A stretch of DNA of 64,000 bases, from NCBI RefSeq assembly GCF_036108815.1, contig NZ_CP107985.1:4774001-4838000 (forward strand), written 5' to 3'. Within the stretch, counting starts at the first letter, position 1. Each line of letters opens with the position of its first letter. A program made the translations under genes and the position numbers. The notes beneath the pieces were generated by a model, which saw only the letters and a program-made list of their open reading frames with translations, was not told the DNA's origin and searched no databases. Source of the DNA: Streptomyces sp. NBC_00353. GTDB lineage: Bacteria; Actinomycetota; Actinomycetes; Streptomycetales; Streptomycetaceae. Below are positions 15,298-22,607 of the stretch, piece after piece.

Positions 15298-16529
15298 CAG
15301 ACCGCCACCTCCATGCGCGGGCCGTGCCCCTGCCCCTCTCCCTGCCCCTGGGTGTCCTGCGTGAAGAGCCCGGCCTGCTCGGCCGCGTGGTCGCGCAGCC
15401 GGTGGACCGGCCCGAAGAGCAGTTCGTCGGCGGCGGCCCGCTTGAAGTAGAGATGCGCCTCGTGTTCCCAGGTGAAGCCGATCCCGCCGTGCAGCTGGAC
15501 GGCCTCGGCGGTGGTGATCCGCTGGGTTTCCAGCGCCTGGGCGAGGGCGAGCCCTCCGGCCGCCGGGTCCCAGGCTGCGTAGTAGGCCGCAGACCTGGCT
15601 GCCTGCACCCGCACGTACAGATCGGCGAGCCGGTGCTTCACGGCCTGGAAGGAGCCGATGGCGCGGCCGAACTGCTCGCGTGCCTTGACGTATTCGACGG
15701 TCCGGTCGAGTGCGCTCGCCGCGGCTCCGACCGCCTCCGCCGCCAGTACGGCGGCGGCGGTGCGCCCGACAGAGGCCAGGGCGCCCGCCGGGCCGGCCAC
15801 ATCGACCGCGTCGTCCGCGCCGAGCAGGTCCGCCGCGGTGTCGCGCAGTTCGATGCGGGCCAGCGGCCGGGTCTCGTCCAGCGAGGTCTGCCGGGTTCGG
15901 GCGAGCCCGGTCGCCGTGTCCGCGCGGACCAGGAAGAGGAGCGTACGGCTGCGCGGGAAGCCGCCCGCGTGGGCCGCGACCAGCAGCAGTCCGGCGCTGT
16001 GCCCGTCGAGGACCCGCGCGGCCTCCCCGTACAGCCGCCACCCCTCCCGGCCGGACCGGGCCTGTACGCCACCGGCCCGCCCGCCGCCCGCCCAGGCGCC
16101 GCCGGTGGTGTCGCCGGTGAGACCGAGGGCGGTGGAGAGCGAGCCTCCGGGGACGGCGAGGGTCGCAGTCAGTTCACCCGCGGCGATGCGCGGCAGCAGG
16201 GCGGTGCGCTGGGCCTCGGTGCCGAGTGCGGCGATCAGAGGCGCGGCGAGCGCGGCGGTGGCGAGCAGCGGGGACGGCAGCAGCGCGCGGCCGGTCTCCT
16301 CGCAGGCGACGGCGAGTTCGACGGGCCCGCAGCCGACCCCTCCGTACTCCTGCGCGAGCGCTAGCCCCGGCAGCCCGAGGTCCTGGGCGAGTTGCCGCCA
16401 CAGGGCCTCGTCATATCCGTGCGCGGTCCGCACGGCGCTCCTGACCTCGCCGGGTCCGCAGCGTTTGACCAGCAGTTCGCGCAGGGTGCGGCGGATCTCG
16501 TCCTGCTCCGCGGTGAAGGCGGCGTCCAT
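15297..16529 (-). CDS. Acyl-CoA dehydrogenase, FTWE-type subunit
   Basis: 410 residues from ATG 16529 (MDAAFTAEQDEIRRTL), preceded by GGAAGGAG. A start at 16583 would lie inside the operator and was rejected. C-terminal features are REQFGRAIGSFQAVKHRLADLY (near 315-336) and QLHGGIGFTWEHEAHLYFKRA (near 370-390). This signature is typical of one subunit class of heteromeric actinobacterial dehydrogenases, such as FadE27/FadE29-like proteins. It would introduce an alpha-beta double bond in a CoA thioester with FAD. No partner subunit is adjacent; the YGGS-type subunit at 35490-36641 is a candidate partner. Confidence 0.8.
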   Translation of the reverse strand: MDAAFTAEQDEIRRTLRELLVKRCGPGEVRSAVRTAHGYDEALWRQLAQDLGLPGLALAQEYGGVGCGPVELAVACEETGRALLPSPLLATAALAAPLIAALGTEAQRTALLPRIAAGELTATLAVPGGSLSTALGLTGDTTGGAWAGGGRAGGVQARSGREGWRLYGEAARVLDGHSAGLLLVAAHAGGFPRSRTLLFLVRADTATGLARTRQTSLDETRPLARIELRDTAADLLGADDAVDVAGPAGALASVGRTAAAVLAAEAVGAAASALDRTVEYVKAREQFGRAIGSFQAVKHRLADLYVRVQAARSAAYYAAWDPAAGGLALAQALETQRITTAEAVQLHGGIGFTWEHEAHLYFKRAAADELLFGPVHRLRDHAAEQAGLFTQDTQGQGEGQGHGPRMEVAV

Positions 16530-16568
16530 CGTCGGGCTCCTTCCCCTCAGGGGCCGTAGGCCTCTGAT

Positions 16569-16583
16569 CTGACGGGTCGTCAT
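16569..16583. promoter_or_regulatory. Catabolic operator copy 3 (CTGACGGGTCGTCAT)
   Basis: One mismatch in the last base of the inverted repeat. It is 40 bp upstream of the acyl-CoA dehydrogenase start (16529, minus strand). Confidence 0.65.
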
Positions 16584-16649
16584 GCTAGGCGTGATGTTGT
16601 GAGAAACCCAGAGCCGCGCACGCGCTCACCCCACCCCCTCACGGCACAT

Positions 16650-16664
16650 CTGATGTACCGTCAG
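16650..16664. promoter_or_regulatory. Catabolic operator copy 4 (CTGATGTACCGTCAG)
   Basis: Ends only four bases before the ATG of the second thiolase-like gene. A repressor bound here would sit on the promoter or the start codon. Confidence 0.7.
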
Positions 16665-16668
16665 ATTC

Positions 16669-17850
16669 ATGCCTTCCTCACCCTCCTCTCCCCCGCGCAA
16701 GGTCGCTGTCGTCGGCATATCCCTCGCGGACTGCGGACGCGTCGACGGCGCCACCCCGTACGCCCTGCACGCTCAGGCCGCCCGCCGGGCGCTCGCCGAT
16801 TCCGGCCTGGACCGCTCGGTCGTCGACGGCTTCGCCTCCGCCGGACTCGGCACGCTCGCCCCGGTCGAGGTCGCGGAGTATCTGGGCCTCAAGCCCACCT
16901 GGGTGGATTCCACCGCGGTCGGCGGGGCGACCTGGGAGGTGATGGCCGCCCATGCCGCCGACGCCGTCGCGGCCGGCCGCGCCAACGCCGTACTGCTGGT
17001 GTACGGGTCCACGGCGCGCGCAGACATCCGGGCCGGGCGCCGCACGTCGAATCTCTCGTTCGGCTCGCGCGGCCCGCTCCAGTTCGAAGTGCCGTACGGG
17101 CACTCACTGATCGCGAAGTACGCGATGGCCGCCCGCCGCCATATGCACGAGTACGGGACGACGCTCGAGCAGCTCGCCGAGGTGGCCGTGCAAGCCCGCG
17201 CGAACGCGGCGGCCAACCCGGACGCGATGTTCCGGGACCCGATCACGGTGGACGACGTCCTGTCGGGCCCGATGATCGCGGACCCCTTCACCAAGCTGCA
17301 CTGCTGCATCCGTAGCGACGGCGGGTGCGCGGTACTGCTGGCGGCCGAGGAGTACGTACCGGACACGGCGAAGGCCCCGGTGTGGATCCTCGGCACGGGC
17401 GAGTACGTCTCGCACTCCACGATGTCCGAGTGGGACGACTTCACGGTCTCCCCCGCCGCGGTCTCGGGCCGGCTGGCCTTCGGGCGCGCCGGGGTGCGGC
17501 CCGCGGACATCGATCTGGCCGAGATCTATGACGCCTTCACCTATATGACGCTGGTGACGCTGGAGGATCTGGGGTTCTGCGCGAAGGGCGAGGGCGGCGC
17601 GTTCATCGAAAAGGGTCGAATCGGTCGGTCCGGCGAACTTCCGGTGAACACCGACGGGGGTGGGCTTTCGGCCTGCCATCCTGGGATGCGCGGGCTCTTC
17701 CTCCTAGTGGAGTCCGTCCGCCAACTCCGTGGTGAGGCGGGGAAACGGCAGGTCAGAAGGGCAGACGGCAGCTTTCCCGAGCTGGCCGTTGCCTCGGGAA
17801 CGGGTGGCTGGTTCTGTTCCTCGGGCACGGTCGTGCTGGGCCGGGGCTGA
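16669..17850 (+). CDS. SCPx/Ltp-type thiolase-fold protein 2
   Basis: 393 residues, same family as the protein at 6181-7329. The helix that should carry the nucleophilic cysteine reads VGGATWEVMAAHAADAVAAG; by eye the aligned position is a glycine. The C-terminal loop is NTDGGGLSACHPGMRG. A retro-aldol or other C-C cleaving role is therefore more likely than classical thiolysis. Its expected DUF35 partner is not adjacent; the only unpaired DUF35 gene in the window is at 21576-21986. There is no Shine-Dalgarno, and the operator almost touches the ATG, so the transcript may be leaderless. Confidence 0.78.
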   Translation: MPSSPSSPPRKVAVVGISLADCGRVDGATPYALHAQAARRALADSGLDRSVVDGFASAGLGTLAPVEVAEYLGLKPTWVDSTAVGGATWEVMAAHAADAVAAGRANAVLLVYGSTARADIRAGRRTSNLSFGSRGPLQFEVPYGHSLIAKYAMAARRHMHEYGTTLEQLAEVAVQARANAAANPDAMFRDPITVDDVLSGPMIADPFTKLHCCIRSDGGCAVLLAAEEYVPDTAKAPVWILGTGEYVSHSTMSEWDDFTVSPAAVSGRLAFGRAGVRPADIDLAEIYDAFTYMTLVTLEDLGFCAKGEGGAFIEKGRIGRSGELPVNTDGGGLSACHPGMRGLFLLVESVRQLRGEAGKRQVRRADGSFPELAVASGTGGWFCSSGTVVLGRG

Positions 17851-17901
17851 GAAGCCCAGATCCGGGCGGGCGCTGCCTGAAAGCGCTCTCTCTATAACTT
17901 T

Positions 17902-17930
17902 TTGACCCGGGCACCTCAAGCCTCTAGGTT
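17902..17930 (+). promoter_or_regulatory. HrdB-type promoter for the DUF805 gene
   Basis: TTGACC (17902-17907) and TAGGTT (17925-17930) are separated by 17 bp, a near-ideal vegetative streptomycete promoter. The predicted start is near 17937, giving a leader of about 50 nt. Confidence 0.6.
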
Positions 17931-17987
17931 CTGGCGTCCAGGCTCGGTCCAGCGAGGACGAGCTTCCATCGTCCTTGGGGGGACAAC

Positions 17988-18347
17988 ATGCACTGGTATC
18001 TCGATGTCCTGAAGAAGTACACGGTGTTCAGCGGCCGTGCGCGCCGCCAGGAGTACTGGATGTACGCGCTGTTCAACGCCATCGCTGCCATCGTCGCGTT
18101 GGTGCTCGACCTGGTGCTCGGCACGTTTCCGATCATCATCGCGATCTACTACCTCGCCGTCCTGCTGCCCAGCCTCGGTGTGCTCGTGCGCCGCCTGCAC
18201 GACACCGGTCGCTCCGGCTGGTGGGTGCTGTTCGCAGCCATCCCCCTGGCGGGCCCGATCACACTGCTCGTCTTCCTGGTATCCGAGGGCGAGCGCAGCG
18301 ACAACGCGTACGGCCCGGACCCGAAGTCCGGGTACGCCGCGGCCTAG
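17988..18347 (+). CDS. DUF805 family membrane protein
   Basis: 119 residues with the DUF805 pattern: N-terminal YLDVLKKYTVFSGRARRQEYWMYALFN, four hydrophobic helices, and RRLHDTGRSGWW between helices 3 and 4. DUF805 proteins are small inner-membrane proteins of unknown function. It has its own promoter and a strong downstream hairpin, so it appears monocistronic. Confidence 0.85.
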   Translation: MHWYLDVLKKYTVFSGRARRQEYWMYALFNAIAAIVALVLDLVLGTFPIIIAIYYLAVLLPSLGVLVRRLHDTGRSGWWVLFAAIPLAGPITLLVFLVSEGERSDNAYGPDPKSGYAAA

Positions 18348-18425
18348 TGGGTCCCGCGGTCGGCCCGCCGTCCGACCGCACGCATGACCGCATGACCGTG
18401 CGCTCACCGCTCTGGGCGCACACCA

Positions 18426-18469
18426 CACAGGGCGTCGCCCGGCAACCCACTGCCGGCCGACGCCCTGTG
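18426..18469. terminator. Strong hairpin terminator after the DUF805 gene
   Basis: Arms of 19 bases (18426-18444 and 18451-18469) pair with a single C-C mismatch around a 6-nt loop. There is no T-tract. Confidence 0.75.
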
Positions 18470-18602
18470 GGCGTCCGGCCACGGCCGCGCTCCCGGGGAT
18501 CGTCGTCCCCCACCCGGTCCTCGGCGCCGAAGGACTCGTCCGCCTCATACCACCGCGCACCGACCCGGCGGCCCCGCGCCCCGGCGGGCATGATGGGGCC
18601 GC

Positions 18603-19289
18603 ATGACCGATGTGACGCCTGATCCGCACTCCGCCCAGCAGGCCTTCCGGGACCTCCTGCACGCCCAGCGGGTATGGGACGTCGAGCTGCCCGCGTTCGA
18701 TCCCGCCGCCGCGCCCCTCACCCCGCTCCCCCTCTTCCACGCCTGGTTCGCCGGGGCGGTGGCCGCCGGACAGGCCGAGCCGCACACCATGACGCTGGCC
18801 ACCGTCGACGCCGAGGGACACCCGGACCTGCGGACGCTGATGCTGCACGACGCGGACGACCGTGGCTGGCACTTCGCCACGCACGCCACCAGCGCGAAGG
18901 GCCGCCAGCTCGCCGCGCACCCGCACGCGGCGCTCGGCTTCTACTGGCCCGCGCAGGGGAGGCAGGTGCGGGTACGAGGTCCGGTCACCGCCTGCACCCC
19001 TGCCGAGAGCCGGGCCGATCTGCATGTCCGCTCGACCGGGGCGCTGGCGTCGGCGCTGGTGGGACGGCAGAGCGAGGTGCTCGGCTCGTACGAGGAGCTG
19101 AACCGCGCCTCGGACGCCGCCTGGGAGCGGGCACAGGCGGAACCGGAGGCGGACGTGGCGAGCTGGACGCGGTACGTGGTCGAGCCGCGCGAGGTCGAGT
19201 TCTTCCAGGGTGACGCGAGGCGGCGCCACATCCGGCTGCGCTACCGCCGGGACTGCGGGGTGTGGGAGCGGGAGCTGCTGTGGCCGTGA
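18603..19289 (+). CDS. Pyridoxamine 5'-phosphate oxidase-family flavoprotein
   Basis: 228 residues with the split-barrel FMN-binding fold and PdxH-like layout: TMTLATVDAEGHPDLRTLMLHD (near 60-81), FATHATSAKGRQLAAHPHAALGFYWP (near 91-116) and QVRVRGPVT. The C-terminal dimerisation segment WERELLWP replaces the usual PdxH RLxP ending. A more canonical PdxH is encoded at 62618-63292, so this paralogue probably has a different substrate, for example phenazine-type or F420/FMN chemistry. The ATG at 18603 follows GGGG. Isolated gene between DUF805 and htpX. Confidence 0.75.
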   Translation: MTDVTPDPHSAQQAFRDLLHAQRVWDVELPAFDPAAAPLTPLPLFHAWFAGAVAAGQAEPHTMTLATVDAEGHPDLRTLMLHDADDRGWHFATHATSAKGRQLAAHPHAALGFYWPAQGRQVRVRGPVTACTPAESRADLHVRSTGALASALVGRQSEVLGSYEELNRASDAAWERAQAEPEADVASWTRYVVEPREVEFFQGDARRRHIRLRYRRDCGVWERELLWP

Positions 19290-19392
19290 CCGGCCCGTCC
19301 GACTCACTCGTTCCGTCCGGTTTCATTCCGCTTATCGGGTTCCGACGTAAAAGGAGCACTATGGGAGACAGGTGAGTTGCTGGAGGCATTCC

Positions 19393-20301
19393 ATGACACG
19401 AACCCGTTCCCGCTACGCCCCCGACCACGGTCTGACCACGCGCATGGTCACCACCATGTTCCTGATCGGACTGCTGTACGTGATCCTGGTGGGCGTGCTC
19501 CTCGCGGTGCTGCGGGGCGCCTGGCCGATCATCCTGATCTTCACCGGCGGCCTGTTCATCGCCCAGTTCTGGTTCAGCGACCGCATCGCCGCATTCAGCA
19601 TGGGTGCCCGCGAGGTCACCCCGGAGGAAGCACCCGAGCTGCACGGCACCGTCGACCGGATCTGCGCCCTGGCGGACATGCCGAAACCCCGGGTGGCCAT
19701 CGCCCGGAGCGACGTACCGAATGCCTTCGCCACCGGCCGCGGCGAGAAGACCGCACTCGTCTGCGCCACCACCGGGCTCCTGCGCAGACTCGAACCCGAG
19801 GAGCTGGAAGGCGTCCTCGCGCACGAGATGTCGCACGTCGCCCACCGGGACGTCGCCGTCATGACGATTGCCTCGTTCCTCGGCGTCCTGGCCGGCATCG
19901 TCACCCGCGTCGCCCTCTGGGGCGGCTTCTCCCGCAGCCGCAGCAGCGACCCCGTCGGCATCGCGATCATGCTGATCCCGTTGATCAGCGCCGTCGTGTA
20001 CTGCCTGAGCTTCCTGCTCACCCGGCTGCTCTCGCGCTACCGCGAACTCTCTGCCGACCGCGCCGCCGCCCTCCTCACCGGCCGCCCCTCCGCGCTCGCC
20101 TCGGCGCTCACCAAGGTCAGCGGCCAGATGGCCAGGATCCCGACGGAGGACCTGCGGAAGGCGGAGCCGTACAACGCCTTCTACTTCGTCCCGGCGTTCT
20201 CCTCGAAGGAGAGCCTCAGCCGGCTGCTCTCCTCCCACCCGACCCTCGAACAGCGCCTCGACCAGCTGGCCCGCATCTCCGCCGAACTCGCCCGCCCGTA
20301 A
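19393..20301 (+). CDS. htpX: Zinc metalloprotease HtpX
   Basis: 302-residue membrane-bound M48 peptidase that degrades damaged membrane proteins. Two N-terminal membrane helices (about 18-58) are followed by the zinc site HEMSH (near 142-146), two further hydrophobic segments and the third ligand region ELSADRAAALL (near 218). The ATG at 19393 has TGGAGG nearby; a GTG at 19372 in the same frame is possible. It is followed after 18 bases by pspAB, a standard actinobacterial pairing linked to membrane stress. Confidence 0.88.
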   Translation: MTRTRSRYAPDHGLTTRMVTTMFLIGLLYVILVGVLLAVLRGAWPIILIFTGGLFIAQFWFSDRIAAFSMGAREVTPEEAPELHGTVDRICALADMPKPRVAIARSDVPNAFATGRGEKTALVCATTGLLRRLEPEELEGVLAHEMSHVAHRDVAVMTIASFLGVLAGIVTRVALWGGFSRSRSSDPVGIAIMLIPLISAVVYCLSFLLTRLLSRYRELSADRAAALLTGRPSALASALTKVSGQMARIPTEDLRKAEPYNAFYFVPAFSSKESLSRLLSSHPTLEQRLDQLARISAELARP

Positions 20302-20319
20302 GGAACCAGGGAGTCCGCA

Positions 20320-20904
20320 GTGGGTCTTCTCGACACCATCCTCGGCCGCAGCAAACCGGTCCGCCCCGACCTCGACCAGCTCTTCGCCGTACCGTCCGCC
20401 GCCCTCACCCTCCAGGCGGGTGCCGGCTTCACCCCCACCGGACTGGGCTCGGTCTGCTTCGCGGGGGTGGAGGGCGGCACCTTCGCCCGTATCCGGCAGG
20501 ACGTACAGGAACTGCTCGACGCGGACACGGACCGGGGCGGCATCCCGGTGGAGTTCAGCCAGGACACGTACGGCTACACCTGGCTGCTCTCCCGCCGCTC
20601 CCCCGACGATGTGGCCGCCCTGGTAAACGACCTGCACGCGGTCAACACCCTGCTCCAGGACGGCGGCTTCGGCCCGCAGTTGCTCTGCTCGCTGATCGGC
20701 TTCCAGGACGCCGAGGGGCGGTCTCTGGCGCTGGTCTACCTGTACAAGCGCGGCACGTTCTATCCGTTCGCCCCGGTGCGGGGCGGCGGCGAAAAGCGCG
20801 ACAACCAGTTGGAGTTGCAGATCAGGGCGACACTCGGGGACGACCTGCGGGTCGAGAAGGATCTCTCCCGGTGGTTCCCGGTCTGGGGGGCGCCCGGACT
20901 GTGA
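20320..20904 (+). CDS. pspAB: PspA-associated protein PspAB
   Basis: 194 residues matching the PspAB family usually encoded beside htpX in actinobacteria. It begins MGLLDTILGRSKPVRPDLDQLF and contains GYTWLLSRRSPDDVAALVNDLHAVN near 85-110. It has no membrane helix or signal peptide and is thought to act with PspA-type envelope-stress proteins, with no known enzymatic role. GTG start preceded by AGGGAG. Same operon as htpX. Confidence 0.78.
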   Translation: MGLLDTILGRSKPVRPDLDQLFAVPSAALTLQAGAGFTPTGLGSVCFAGVEGGTFARIRQDVQELLDADTDRGGIPVEFSQDTYGYTWLLSRRSPDDVAALVNDLHAVNTLLQDGGFGPQLLCSLIGFQDAEGRSLALVYLYKRGTFYPFAPVRGGGEKRDNQLELQIRATLGDDLRVEKDLSRWFPVWGAPGL

Positions 20905-20938
20905 GCCGGGCGCCGAGCCGTTCCGTATCATCAGGTTC

Positions 20939-21541
20939 ATGACTGCTGAGCGCCCGAACTCCGTCAGTCGGCTGCGCGCTTCCGACGCCGACCGTGAAGC
21001 GGTGGTGGACCAGTTGAGGGAGGCCGCGGCCGAGGGCCGTATCGACCTCGACGAGCTGGATACCCGGCTTGGCCAGGCGCTGGTCGCCAAGACCTACGCC
21101 GAGCTGACGCCCCTCACCGCCGATCTCGGGCCCGCGCCGCAGGACGCGGGGAAGCCGCTGGTCCTCAAGGGCGGCATCCACGGCGCGGTGCGCACCGGGC
21201 GCTGGAAGGTGCCTGCGCACATCGATGTGGACGGCGGCATGGGCGGCGCCAGGCTCGACTTCACCCGGACCGACTGCCGACTGCGCGAGATCGAGCTGGA
21301 GGTCAACGGGCAGATGGGCGGGGTCAGGATCATCGTGCCCGCGGGCTGGGCCACGGAGACCGACGAGATCGATCCCGGCCTGGGCGGCTTCAAGGACCGG
21401 ACCACGGACGAAAGGCTCCCGGGCACCCCGCTGATCCGCGTCACCGGCACGGCCGGCATGGGCGGCGTGGTCATCCGCCACCCCAACGTCTGGGAGCGGT
21501 GGAAGCTGCGGCGCGCGCTGCGGCGCAGCAAGTCGTTCTGA
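20939..21541 (+). CDS. DUF1707 and cell-wall-stress (LiaF-like) domain protein
   Basis: 200 residues. An N-terminal DUF1707 motif (SRLRASDADREAVVDQLREAAAEGRIDLDELDTRLGQALVAKTYAEL, 9-54) is followed by a beta-rich C-terminal domain with repeated GGMGGARLDF, NGQMGGVRIIVPAGW and GTAGMGGVVIRH segments, like the C-terminal part of LiaF/YvqF envelope-stress proteins. There is no membrane segment. It lies 34 bases after pspAB, so the three genes may form an envelope-stress unit. Confidence 0.78.
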   Translation: MTAERPNSVSRLRASDADREAVVDQLREAAAEGRIDLDELDTRLGQALVAKTYAELTPLTADLGPAPQDAGKPLVLKGGIHGAVRTGRWKVPAHIDVDGGMGGARLDFTRTDCRLREIELEVNGQMGGVRIIVPAGWATETDEIDPGLGGFKDRTTDERLPGTPLIRVTGTAGMGGVVIRHPNVWERWKLRRALRRSKSF

Positions 21542-21575
21542 GTCGTGCCGGGCGAACGGCCGAGTCGGGGCCGGC

Positions 21576-21986
21576 TCACGGCCGGAAGACCGGGACTGCC
21601 TCGCCGCCCTCCTCCTGCCGGAAGGTGACGCGCAGTTCCATACCGATGCCGAGGTCGGACTCTGCGCAGTCGACGATCTCCGTCATCATGCGCGGCCCCT
21701 CGGCGAGGTCGACGACGGCCGCCGTGTACGGGACGCGGGCGCCGAACGGCGGCAGGTCGTTCCGATGGACGACGGACCAGGTGTAGAGCGTGGCACGGCC
21801 GCTCGCCCGCTCCCAGGTGACGTCCTCGCTCCAGCAGCGCGGGCAGAACTCGCGTGGGTAGTGGTGGGCCCTGCCGCAGGCGTGGCAGCGGCGCAGCAGC
21901 AGGTGCCCCTCGGCGGCCGCGTCCCAGTAGGGCCGGGTGAAGTCGTCCGGTTCGGGCAGGTCGAAGCGGGGGGCGGCCGTGGTCAT
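21576..21986 (-). CDS. DUF35 zinc-ribbon/OB-fold protein 2
   Basis: 136 residues. The zinc ribbon is CHACGRAHHYPREFCPRC (about 34-51) and the OB-fold begins near LYTWSVVHRNDLPPF. It is the acyl-CoA-binding partner type used by SCPx-like thiolase-fold enzymes. Its start overlaps the DoxX stop by four bases (ATGA), and both are under operator copy 5. The thiolase-fold protein at 16669-17850 lacks an adjacent DUF35 and carries the same operator type, so the two are proposed partners. Confidence 0.82.
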   Translation of the reverse strand: MTTAAPRFDLPEPDDFTRPYWDAAAEGHLLLRRCHACGRAHHYPREFCPRCWSEDVTWERASGRATLYTWSVVHRNDLPPFGARVPYTAAVVDLAEGPRMMTEIVDCAESDLGIGMELRVTFRQEEGGEAVPVFRP

Positions 21987-22435
21987 CCGAAGAGTCCGAT
22001 CACGTCGTCGAGGGACCAGACCTGCCAGGACATGGCGAAGAGGGCGACGAGGGAGATCAGCGCCATCATCGCGTTCTGCCCCTGCTCGGCCCAGTCGTGG
22101 ATCATCAGCACCAGGTAGAGGAGGTTGAGAAGCAGTCCGCCGAGGAGCGCGACGGGTGTCAGAAAGCCGGCGATCAGGCCGAGCCCCAGGGCGAGTTCGG
22201 CGTAGACGACGAGGTAGGCCATGGCCTTGGGGCGGGGCGCGACGATCCGCTGGAAGCCGGTCCGTACCGCCGCCCATCGATGTTTGCCCGCGACGTCCGC
22301 CGCCCAGGCGATTCCCGTACCGCGCTCGAACCAGCCCTTCTTGTCCTTGTGCCGCCAGCTCTCCAGCCACCACAGGCCGAGCCCTATTCGAAGGACGGCG
22401 AGCCACTCGGCTCCGCCGAGCCAGATCGTCTGCAT
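21983..22435 (-). CDS. DoxX-like membrane protein
   Basis: About 150 residues with four hydrophobic helices and a DoxX/DoxD-like pattern (VLRIGLGLWWLESWRHKDKKGWFERG; YAELALGLGLIAGFLTPVALLGGLLLNLLYLVL). DoxX proteins are membrane subunits associated with quinone or thiol redox. The ATG at 22435 has GGGAGGGG seven bases upstream and was preferred to a GTG at 22450. First gene of a two-gene operon with the DUF35 protein, 25 bp from the operator. Confidence 0.75.
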   Translation of the reverse strand: MQTIWLGGAEWLAVLRIGLGLWWLESWRHKDKKGWFERGTGIAWAADVAGKHRWAAVRTGFQRIVAPRPKAMAYLVVYAELALGLGLIAGFLTPVALLGGLLLNLLYLVLMIHDWAEQGQNAMMALISLVALFAMSWQVWSLDDVIGLFG

Positions 22436-22459
22436 CGGGGCCCCTCCCACTCAAGGGAT

Positions 22460-22474
22460 CTGACGGTACGTCAG
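22460..22474. promoter_or_regulatory. Catabolic operator copy 5 (CTGACGGTACGTCAG)
   Basis: A perfect palindrome around its central base, the best-formed copy in the window. Upstream of the DoxX-DUF35 operon. Confidence 0.8.
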
Positions 22475-22581
22475 TTCACCCGATCCGGCACCGCCGCGCA
22501 AGAGGTGCACAGGACACGGGCCGGACGCACACACTCGTGATCAATTCGCAATCGATTCCGGTCTTGACCGAGACCCATCAA

Positions 22582-22597
22582 GTAATCGGGCGATTAC
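22582..22597. promoter_or_regulatory. 16-bp perfect palindrome upstream of the flavin monooxygenase
   Basis: GTAATCGGGCGATTAC reads the same on both strands. It ends 10 bp before the ATG at 22608, in a locally A+T-rich patch. It is unrelated to the CTGAC operators and probably binds a different dimeric regulator. Confidence 0.5.
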
Positions 22598-22607
22598 GCT
22601 CCGATCC

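Noticed and set aside
16530..16583. Upstream start of the acyl-CoA dehydrogenase at 16583
   Set aside because: It lies inside operator copy 3 and lacks a ribosome-binding site. The ATG at 16529 has GGAAGGAG.
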